Assembly: GCA_003993805.1 (NCBI GenBank)
Contig: RSEF01000014.1
Coordinates: 62,001-126,000 of the forward strand
Direction: 5' to 3'
Length of the DNA: 64,000 nucleotides
From: Himantopus leucocephalus
Taxonomy: Eukaryota > Chordata > Aves > Charadriiformes > Recurvirostridae
The notes beneath the pieces were generated by a model. That model ran no database searches and had not been told where the DNA came from. It saw only the letters and a program-made list of their open reading frames with translations. Made by a program: the position numbers and the translations under genes. Of the stretch, positions 53,601-64,000 are shown one piece after another; the stretch's first letter is position 1, and each line of letters starts with the position of its first letter.

Positions 53601-56600
53601 GCAGCACAGCCTGTGCTCCTTGGTATGTGCCAGGGAAGAGACCACTGTGTGGCTCTGCCGGCACCGCGGTGATGGCATCCCCCCTGCCTAATCTGGCCAG
53701 CTAGTAGAAGAGGGGACATCTATGATATTAGTTGTGTGTGGGAAAAGCTTTTCTTCTCTTTTTTTGCTATGATTTTATAGAGCAAAAGGTCTTTGGGGCA
53801 GGGATGGTCAGTTTTCGATTTGTACAGTGTCCAGTATGAGCTGAGGACTTCAGACCTCATAGGTGTCGAGCGGTGGCATCATTTGTATTAATGAGATAAC
53901 GGGTATCTTTCTAGTGCCAGTAGTGGTACGTGTGGCTTTAACTGTTATCCCAGGCTTTCCAGAAACATCTCACCCCTGAGAAAATGATCCATGTACTAAA
54001 CCTGTTTGGAGAAGGACACTTATCCTTTGTCTGCGTTATTTCATGCAAAGTTGAACCTCTGAGATTCCATAAAGGAGAGAAATGCCTGAGAGGAAAACGG
54101 CCTCTTGAAAGTTTGGGGGAGGAAATAGCACCCCACTTCCCTCTGATAAAAGCAAGCGGTCATCCCATAGGAGGTGTCTGAGGACCTGATCCGGCTTAGG
54201 GCATTCTGCCTGGGAAACCTCAGGGTCTGGGCTGGTGCTGTATTTCTGCAGCTCTCACAGGGTCCAGGATTCCTAAAAAAATACAGACTTTTCAGTGGAG
54301 CTGAGTGAGAAGGTTTTATGCTCGGCTCTAAGAGCAGCACTGGCTTTTGATAAGTGGTTGAGTGGTTTTAAACAATGAAAAATTAAAACAATCATTCAAT
54401 TAAATGTGAGCAGATGCCCTGAAGTGAACTGGTGTGGCTAACTTTACAGTTTTATTGATGATAAGGCTTGGAAGTATTTGATCATTCTTATTTCATGACT
54501 CTCTTGCTTAATATTATCCTTTTTTATAGCTGAGGTGGTTTGAAAACCTGAGATAAATTTTTGTAGCAGCAATACATTTTCTAAAAAAAAAAATGCAAAT
54601 CTCTAGGAACAGCTTATTTAGAGTATACTGAGCCAGAGCGGTCTTACTCAATATTAACTTAGAGCAAAATTTTTAAAGATATTGAGGTGTCTGTAAAGGA
54701 GACTGACAACTGGGATTTTCAGAATCACTGAGGCAATAGCCGCCCCATGAATACTTTTTGAAAACGGGCCATAATTTCGTATGGAGACAAAAATCCCTAT
54801 TAAGAAAGCAGCCACAGTCTCTGCTCCCCTGAGAGCAGGAGCTGCTCTGTGTTAGCACCTGCGGGGACTAGCATTGTGTGAAAGCAAGGTCTAAAACACT
54901 TTGAAAGAGAGATGCTCCCTTTTTAAAAAGAAATATTTGATTTGCCTGTTCTTTTGTAGAAACTGAAAACTTCCCCCTTAGCAGACTTCATCCCTTGAAT
55001 GTCCTATATTAATTGATACACAAATAATTTTTTGAAGATCTGAGTTTATTATTTTATTTTGTTTTTAAACTGTGTAAGCTGAGTTAAGGGAAAGCAATGG
55101 GGAGCGGCCCCAGCCTGGGGATCCTTTATGTTATTGCATTCAGAAGAGGGAACGTATTCCTGTACTCTGGATCTGAGTGCAAAAACAGCTTGGTGAAGAA
55201 TTCCCGGGTATGGGAAACTGCCCTGTTTCATTCCCCTGTGAAGTGTAAACAACTTCAAAAGCAACATTTTTGTTAGTTTAATTTTCACCACCTCTACTGT
55301 AGACCCATTTCACTCTTCCTTCCAGCCCAGCTGCCTTCCTCCCAGGCCAGTAGAGCTGTGGTGTTAAGCTGGTCCCGTCCACCTGAGCGGTCCCCGGACC
55401 CGGTGCTAGATGAGCTCTGCCCCAGGAACATCCCCCACCAGCCTCTCCGCGTGGTGCAGAGCTCGCTGTGCCCCGGCTTGCGTCGCGGGTGCTGGAAATG
55501 GTTATGTCAAGTTCAACATGCAAAGTGCATCAGGGACACAGGAGGCCACGGCTGAAGGATCAGAGGGCAGCTGACTGGCCGCTTCGCTGCCAAAGCTGGA
55601 CACTAATAAGGTGACATGTCTTAAAAGCAGTTTGTCTTGTCACGGGATTTGACCCTTTGCTTACCTGTGGTCCACTGTGTCATTTTCAGGAGCATTTCCT
55701 CATCCTTTCTGTATATACTGTATCTGCTGGTTCTGCTGCGGTTCTGAATAAACTAGGCGGTAGCTTCACCCCCATTGCAAATGAAGAAGGTGATGCAAGT
55801 ACTGAAAAGCAGGAAGAGTGCAAATAATGACTTCCTTGGAAAGGTGAAATGTGGTTTACCTCATTACAGTAAACTAATTAAAGCCGGACTCAAATCTTAT
55901 CCTTTGGGCTACGCATTGACACCTGGTGATAATACGGCTAAGTACACCTAAGTCAGGGGGAAATAAAGGTCCTTATTTGTATTAATGTAGCAGAATGAGC
56001 TTTATGCCTTCCTTTTGGGTTTCTAAGACTGACTCTTAATAATTTGTGGGAAAGTGCTCTAATGCTTCTACCTGACCTTTCAGAGTAGCACATGGCAGCA
56101 TGCAGTCAGGAAGGAAATACACAGTTCTGGACAATAATTTAATTTTCTGTAGGCAAAGCCTGTAAAGATACTGCCTGCTGAATGCCCACTCAGGCTTTAC
56201 TTCTCTCTGAAGCTACCTCACACCCCAAAATGCTCCGCACTTCTTCCCCAAACCATGTTGTCCTGAAGAGGTTCACGTTCTCCTTCAACATCAGATGAGA
56301 TGATGACTGTAGAAGTCCTGGTTGAAAGCAGAAGACATTTCCTAATCTCTTCCTTGGTTTTGTGCCTTCTTTTCCTAAATCCAGTACCACAAACGTTTTA
56401 GAGGCACTTCAACAAGTTCCCTGCAGAAGTTGCACCTGTATTCTTGGGCAGCAATTACTCATTATACTTCCTCCTCTCTTGTCTCTTGATTTCAGTGGAT
56501 TTTGCATTGAACCTGTCTTTAATTATCTGTATGTCCATACTGCAGCATTTGTGGCTTTGGATCCCAAAGGGATTTTCTAATCTGGGATGTAGTTGCTCGT

Positions 56601-59600
56601 TATTTACTGGTAATAAGCTAGAAATAACTCACCTGTCTGTGAAGCGTAGGAAAATAAATGAGATGAATAATGCTGACAAAGCCAGCCGGCAGGCTGCATG
56701 TTTGAGAATTGCAGGAAGTGTGAAACTCAGTTCTATCTGAGCAGAAAGAGCAGCGTGAGAAGCTCTTACATGCCCAGAAGTGTCATTTTAAAGGTACCAC
56801 TGATATTACGGGCTTCTTAGCCATGCTACTGCTTAGCAACTGCGCATTAAAATGTCCAAAAACTCAGTGTTAAGTTGAAAGAGGAGAAACAGAGATGATA
56901 ACTTCAAAGTGGGAGACATCAGTGCCTTAAGCATGTTTGAAAACCGCATGAGAAGGACCATATGTCATATTCCAGTCATCTAAGGCCAGATGATCAACCC
57001 AGCAGCCACGTCTCCCACCTAAACTGGATTCTTCACAGATGGAAGAGACAAATCCACCTTCTCATCAGGCTGGAAAATGTTTGCAGGGCTAGTCCATGGC
57101 AGCTGGGATGCTGTTGTAGTCCCTGGTGTGGTGTCAGCTGGGGCACTGAAAAACTGGCTTCAGTGATGGCAGACCCTGACCAGCTCTGATCCATGCCAAG
57201 CCAGGAGAAAATTAACCTAGGAAAATGAGGAGCTATAACATGGGTGCGAGGGGGCTGGCTGCTGCAGGCTGGCAGGAGGGGTTGCTTAGCCTTTGCGCTG
57301 CTTCTCTGGGAGCTATTGACTTACAGGTGAACTGGAAATCCCTTGCTCCGTTCACTAGATGTTCTCCCAGGAGATCTGTTCTGCATAGGTAATTCTTTGG
57401 TTACCATTTGTCATAGAAATGTAATAACATCATAGAGGACATGAAGAATGTCATACTGAGTGGCTGTGTTTGGGGAATTACAGGGTAACATTTCTTAATA
57501 TGACTTGGGATCTGATCCTGCAAGGAACTGAAACACTTCTCTAAGGCAAAATGAAAAGTTCAACATGAGATGTGGAGTCTGAAATTAACTGTTCTGATTT
57601 GGTTTTGAACTCTTAAACAAATCCTTTGAAAACATCAATCAGAATTTTGATTTTGACACAGCATTATTCAGTATAAAACTGTTGAACAAATTCAGGTAGG
57701 AGTGTTTTGTTGAAAGAATTCCTTTCAGAGATGCCTGAAGTGGAGGAATACCTACAACCTCTGCTAAGTAGTAGAGTATGATGTTCATGATAGGACTAAG
57801 AAATTATATGTTGTATATTTCAATGTATTTTCTCAAAGGCTTTTAAAATGAAGGACTATATATTAAAGAAGAAAAGCCTGTGGAACTTCTTCAATGAAAA
57901 AAAGCAACATCTGTTTAGCGGAAGTGTGCCTTCATCGCAGCAAAGATTAATTGTCAAAAAGGGTGGTAGTTATGTGAATTACATCATGGTAAATTGGAAA
58001 CGACTGAAAATACTGTGTGAGGAAGTTGGGTGGTAAAAAACCTGCCAAATGGCAGACAGGGAAAATTTAAGGTGAAGAGAAGGTGAGCATCGCTGAGTGC
58101 ACAAAGTGTAAACCAGCACTTTTTTCTGGTTAGAAATACGCCAGCTAAATAAAATTAAGAAACATCACTTGTCTGAGTCAGAATCTGAAAAAGGTTATAA
58201 GAAGAAATCTTTTCAAAATGTTTACAAACCACAGGGGAATGTAAATCCCACTTGAGTTTTACAAGCTCAGAGACACTGGTTTGGATTCATATTTTTGTGA
58301 ATATCATTGTACATATTTTCATAGCGTCCAATGTTTTTTTCCCCTTTTTTGGAATGGTAGCACTGATTTCTGTGTTCAGGAAAACAGATTTTAAAGAATC
58401 TTTCAGTGAATGAGCAGCTATGAACGTCTACTTGTTGCCACAAAGTTTTTAGTTACTAAAAGTGAATCTGCATGAGAAGACATTCTCTGGCTTAAGCATA
58501 TGGGAATTTTGCAGAAATCTGGACGAGTAGCTTTTTTAGTTCAAAAATGACCACGTTGAAGATCAACCTGTGTCCATAAGTGATTGCAGCTGTTCTGAAA
58601 AAAGTTCTTTATCGACAAAAGACACGTTACTCCGGAAGGGAACACTGTGGTGGCTTGTGAGGAGTCAGAGGACAGCTTAAGTCCCAAACCGTTCCCATCT
58701 CTGTGATGCATTGCATCTAATTAACAGGAATGATGAAGAGACTGGAGGCAGAATCCTCCTGAGCAGAATGTAAGGTGAAATGGTCTCTGTGTACTTATTG
58801 AATCTAATAATTTACATCTCATTGAATCCAATCAAGTTAGCAGTTTATCACATTAAGATTGCATTAAGTTGGCTGTCTCCAGCGAGGCTGAATTATTGCT
58901 GGAAAGGACCCTACAGCTCTGTACTCGGGGCTCTTATATTCCCCAAGTAAAAGGTCCGACTTCAGCTGGGACATGCAGCAAGAAGAAAAAAAGCCTTTGC
59001 AGAGGCCACCTTGCCCGGTGTAGCTCCATGTCTTGCTTGCTAGTGATGAAGAAAAGCTGTGGGCCATCAAAAGGAGATGGCTCCATACTCGCATCTTGTT
59101 TACACTCAGTCACTGAAATGTCACTGAAATCAGCAGGTTTGTTTCAAGTTTTCTTCCCTGCAGCTGAGGTCTGATCAAGTCCTTTAAATGTGGTTTTATG
59201 ATAGAAGGCTCTTGTTAGCCAGGTGTGCAGGCAGATGACAGTAAGAGTAGTTGTATAATGCCACTTGATCTTCACCTGCTGAGAATATGGAGTGATGTTT
59301 GTCACCGGAATATTTTGAAATTCAGAACCTTAGGTTGATCAGGTGTGATCAGAAAGAAAAAAAAACCCAAAGCGTCCAATTTCCAAAGGATTCAGAAATG
59401 GCCCACTGGCCACAGAAACACATAGCAAGGGTGAAGGACAGAGTTAATCTTAACACTGAGAAATGGAAGTTAGAAAATGAGATATTTTGTGTAGCTCAGC
59501 TACAGTATCCCAGACTGTACTAAAAATACTCAGTATTTCTGTAACTAACTCTTGCTTATGAAGCAAAACCAAATTACTGTGCTCTTTTTTTTCATTTGTA

Positions 59601-62600
59601 AGTACCCAGCTTGTAAACTGGGATGAACTTGAAGAGGAGAGGGCTCTGTAGAGATGACTTTGATGGCATACAGATTTTTATGGAGAATTTTGTCTCTGTG
59701 GTGGAACTCCGCTGGACGGTTTTACAGTTCTGGGGAAAGATTACTGTTATTTCTCCAAGAGTTTCATATAAACGCCTGGGTCCTGCTGGTGCTGCCTGCT
59801 GTTGAGCACGCCCAGGGCAGAGCTGAGGGCTGTGCCGTGGGAGGCAGCACCCCGAGGGGCAGGTGGAGGCTGGCCGCGCTGGGTGGGTGCACTTGAGGCT
59901 TGGAGCAGTGTCTCTTGACCTCCTGGGTTTTTTTTGTCTTGTGTGAGGGTTGTCTCCTATGCAATCAGTCGTGTCCAGCCTTACAGACCTACTGGTGCTG
60001 TCTTGACCTAATCGCTGCAAGTATGGCTATTGCTGGTCCCATTGCTTCCAAGGGAGGCCGAGCCGCGCCATTCAGGGTCCACTTCAGAGCCACTTTTCCC
60101 GCTCCGTGTCCTGTTTTACTGAAGAAGTGGAGTGAAGGGAGGTGTGTTCCTGCTGAGCTGAAATCCGAACATTTCAGCCAAAAGAGGAAAAAACAAAGGA
60201 AGAATATAGCAGGAGAAAGCTACTTACTGTGTATAGCTTACAGGTGTAAAGACAAATGTTTTCATTGGAAGTAGAATTTTAAATAGTTTTTTTCTGGATT
60301 GCAGCTGCTGATTGCACAATGTCATAAAGCTGGTTGGTTTGATTCTCCATTTTCTCCCGGCTCTGCAGTTTTCCCACTGCTTTGCAGCCCGCTCACATTC
60401 TGCTGAGTAGTGTTCAGAGAAGGGTTTTTAATATTTTTTTAAACAGCTTGTGGGCAATTGATCTAAGATTACCAGTATCCTGCAAATTGGTTGTCATTAT
60501 TTAAACATCAGATAGAGAATTTTTGCCCTAGGGCTTGGGCCAAATAAATATGGTTTTGCTGGAAAATGGTTTTATAATAATAATTTGAACATGAGCTGAG
60601 GAGAGGGGAAGGCCTTCATCTCGCTGCCCGTATCTCATTACAACTTACCCCAGTGCAGTAATATGGGAATCATCAGGAAAGGCAGCTCAATTTCTATCAA
60701 AGGCTCAGTGTTATTTTCCTTGGGGCTTGCAGCAGCTGTAAACAGATGAGGTTTGTTTTGGCATGGACTAGATAAAGTAGGATTCCACAGAGGCTAATAA
60801 GAATCTAGGTATTCCTAAATGATAATTTTGGGATCACTGGAAAGGTATTCAAAGATGTACTGCATTTTTGGAAAGCAATGCAGGTTTTTAGTAATTTCCT
60901 ATCTAACTTCTGGACCTATTAAAAGTCAGTGGAGTTGCCTTGTAATAGTGACCCAATGTTCATGTCTGCATTTAGCCCAGTGTGAGTAATTATGCAGTGT
61001 GCTGTATCTGACCTCGTTTTTTAGACCCCTCTGGACAACTGGACTGCCTTTCAGGTCCTGCAATCCTTAAATTAGCTTGATTTTTTTCTCAGCTGCCATC
61101 TTACTTGTAATCAAGTAATACTTTTAGTCCTTGCAAAGACCTTTCAAGTTTTCGGAAGGGTTCACACCTATTTTAATTCAGCCAGACGTTGGTGCAGAAC
61201 TGGGGCTGCAGGGAGATGCGTATATTGAAGCTTGGCTGGTTTAACAAAGGTGACTTTGAACTACTACTGTGCTCCAGTAATTGTGAGGTTGGTGAGCTCT
61301 GAAGGAAAACTGGAAGGGAAACTAGATTATATCTGGGCATGATATCTTTTCTTTGCCATCATTTATGTGTTTCTGAGATAGGGGCACCATTAACACTTCC
61401 AGCTGATTTTATGTAAAGACTCATCAAGTCGCTGCATTAGTCTTGCTATTTTTAAGTCTGACTTTTACCATCACAAAAGAGATTTAATGCACTAAAGAAT
61501 GGAGTCGCTATGTTTAAGATTTGGCCAATGAGCAACTGGGCAGAAAAGACTTTAAAGTCATCACATAGGTAAAGATGTTTTTACTTTGCTGTTTTTGCTC
61601 TTTTGCTGGGTTTATACAACAATGAACACAATTAATTTAGTGGCTACATTCCAAGTTACCTACGTGTTACTCACAGTGAAATAATACAAAATACTCAAAA
61701 GCGTTGTTTCAGTGATTTCTCTTGGTGAGCAGTTTAAAACAGCTGTTGCATTTGGACTAGATGGAAAATCCAATTTCCAAGGCTGGGAAAATACTTTATT
61801 TTTCAAAATTGGGCGTGTTTATTAAACTCATAAAAGTTAATGGAAACAACAAAAAGCCAGTAAGATGTGGGGAAGAAATAACAAGGTTTCTCTCCTTAAT
61901 AAAACTACCTTTGCCTGGGATGACATTTTCTGTTCCTCTCTGCAGGGAGCCGACCAGTCCCTGGCACCGGGGGAGGAAGGCTGAGTCAGTGGCAGGACTC
62001 GCAGGTATCCATCAGGACAGAATAACCCTGAAAAACCTCTCGGAAGCTGTGAGCAGCTGCTTACCCTCGAAGTCGGGAATTTGCAGAGGAGCTTGGGAAA
62101 GCAGCCTCTTCCAGGAGAGCCCACGAGCCCACCCCTTAGCCAGACAGGTCCTGAACCAGCACTTCCCGGTGAGATTTTCAGCAGTGATGGAGCTGCCTTC
62201 GCTCTGCTCCCAGACAACTCTCTGCAGCTTCGAAGGGAGCAGAGTGAGGCCAGTGTGTCCCACCCTGGGGACCTGCTTCCCTGGCCAGGCAGTGTGTGTG
62301 TGGGGGGGAGCAGGAACCCAGAGCCCTCCTTTGGGGCCACCTCTGCAGAGATGCTTCCTAATGTCGCCTTTGCTAAGGACAGGATTAACTCGATGACAGA
62401 GCACAGACCAAAGTTTTAGCCCGTTTCCAAGACTGAAATAGTGTTTTATGCAAGCACGCTCTATGATCCTGCTGAAGCGCTGGCCTTCAGAAAAGATTAT
62501 CAAGCACAACTCCCACTTATTTTTGACCGGGCAGGAGAGCCAACAGTTTGCTGGTTATTTACTCTACTCTGCTTGGTTTGGGGGTTTTCTTTCTAGCAGT

Positions 62601-64000
62601 CAGTGCCTACCACAAACTTGGCAAACGACCCAGAAAACAAAACGCATGGAGCAGCTCTCTGGTAGTAATGGAAATGACAGTGGGAAGTCTCAAACAACCG
62701 GACAAGAGGCAGGTTATGTTACAGAAACAAGGACTGCTGTCAAGCAGGGGAAGGGCTCTTATTTCTCTGCAGAGTAAACATTAGTCTGAATTGCAAAGAG
62801 GAAGCCCATCTTCTCTTAGGCATATAAAGAAGACATCATTAACCATTTGGGTCATGAGAAGCGAGGAAAGGGATGCATTTAATGACTCTACATTAGAGCT
62901 GTAGAAGATTAATAGATTCCTTGGAAATAGCTGGCATTTGGGTTAGAGCATCCTTCAACAAAGAGCCCAGCTGTGACCCCGTTTCTCTGTAGGGCCATTC
63001 TCATTGCCAGGTGCCTGCCCCCGACGAGAGCGGTGACTGCCGGGCTGCCGGTCAGGCTGGGCAGCGAGATGCTGAGTGAGCCCCAGTTGTTAGGAGAATG
63101 CGCGGCTTTATTCCTTTTCAATTAACGTCATCATGTATAAATCTGCTGTGGGACTCCAGTGATAAAGAAAACTGACGTGCACCACTCCAGCGCGATAAAT
63201 CTTCAGGCTGTGGCTGTGGGGATGCCAAATCCACTCGTCAGCTTGTTATTCTTGAGCCTATCAATTGTGTGGCCGTTGTCGCTGCAGTCTGAACACCATT
63301 GTTTTGTGCAGAGGCTGAGCTCCGCTTGGGCAACTGAAGAAGTCCTGTAAGTGTGAAGCTTCGGTTTTGCTTTTCTACACGTTCTCAGTTTTCTGTAATT
63401 GAACATGTCCCCATAAGCATTTTAAGAGCCTGTAATTCGCTTCCCTGGCCCATCTTCTGTATTGACAATTTTAGATTTTGGGTTTCAGCACGTGCTTGCG
63501 TATCTATGGACACAGTGCATGTGGGTGTGGGGGACTTTATGGATGCCATCAGACAATTTCCCAACCTAAGTAATTAATTCCTACTGGGACGGTTTTGCAC
63601 CAACATTTCTGGGTTTGGGGTGAATTCAGGCAGAACAGACTCAGGTCCCTCTGCCCTCTGTGTATTTCTGTAGGACCTACTGCACAAAGGATTTGTTCAT
63701 GGCTGGGGCTCCTGGGTATGCCCAGGCTACAGGTAAGAACAATTTGAATTAATCCACTCCCAGACCAACGTGCAGCTTGTAGGGCTGAAGTCTCTCAACC
63801 TCGGATTCAAAGAGGTCCTCTGCTCTGAAGCTTTCTGACATTAGAGAAGTCGAACATTATCTTTCTTTTAAATAAATCATGTTGTTTTGCCTGAGACCTC
63901 AGTATTTTGTCCAGCTGGTATCAGGTTTAATCCAGCACTTCAGGCTGGCTGACCAAAGTACCTGCAAAAGCCATGCAGTTCCTAGTGATGGACCATTTGG
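50695..64000. other. Gene-free 5' flank, distal part
   Basis: No recognised exon, RNA gene or dispersed repeat over 13 kb. About 60.29-60.62 kb is AT-rich with TAAT/ATTA motifs and may be regulatory. A GT5-G7 run lies at about 62292-62308. A 211-residue plus frame (61761-62396) is discussed among rejected items. Confidence 0.6.

Noticed and set aside
61761..62396. 211-residue plus-strand open frame in the distal 5' flank
   Set aside because: No recognisable domain, overlapped by 165- and 167-residue minus frames and a 112-residue plus frame in the same segment, with no splice or promoter context. Most likely chance.

Overview
The window reads as vertebrate nuclear DNA, most likely from a bird. 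Coding sequence is sparse, introns are GT-AG, one gene starts in a dense CpG island, and CpG is depleted almost everywhere else. The only dispersed repeat I could recognise is a 3' end of a CR1 LINE, the repeat typical of birds and other reptiles. I saw no bacterial-type operons, no viral or transposon open reading frames and no convincing tRNA or rRNA.

I can support one protein-coding gene: GPR139, a brain-enriched orphan class A G-protein-coupled receptor, on the minus strand. Exon 1 (40321-40441) encodes the N-terminus and the first half of TM1. After a phase-1 intron of about 13.4 kb, exon 2 (25987-26921) encodes the rest of the receptor to the stop codon. The two exons join to 1,056 nt, or 351 residues plus stop. 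The codon split by the intron restores an uninterrupted TM1, and the start codon has an in-frame stop 28 codons upstream. The promoter lies in a CpG island at about 39.9-41.3 kb, with a (CA)11 microsatellite roughly 420 bp upstream of the ATG.

Layout: 1-25.1 kb is the 3' flank of GPR139. It has no recognisable genes, but holds the CR1 fragment (16.5 kb), a strongly self-complementary segment (21.69-21.92 kb) and an AT-rich block (22.25-23.87 kb). A candidate 3' UTR and poly(A) signal lie at 25.1-26.0 kb, followed by exon 2, the long intron (26.9-40.3 kb), then exon 1 and the CpG-island promoter. From 41.3 to 64 kb is the 5' flank, without recognisable exons. It contains an isolated CpG-retaining patch at 46.02-46.38 kb, a perfect 24-bp palindrome at 50.67 kb and AT-rich stretches that resemble conserved regulatory DNA.

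Nearly all open reading frames in the window are short, overlap on both strands and resemble no family I know; I treat them as chance. The best leads for something undescribed are the 21.7-21.9 kb cluster of adjacent hairpins around a perfect 18-bp inverted repeat and the isolated CpG patch 5.6 kb upstream of GPR139. Neither can be assigned a function from sequence alone.
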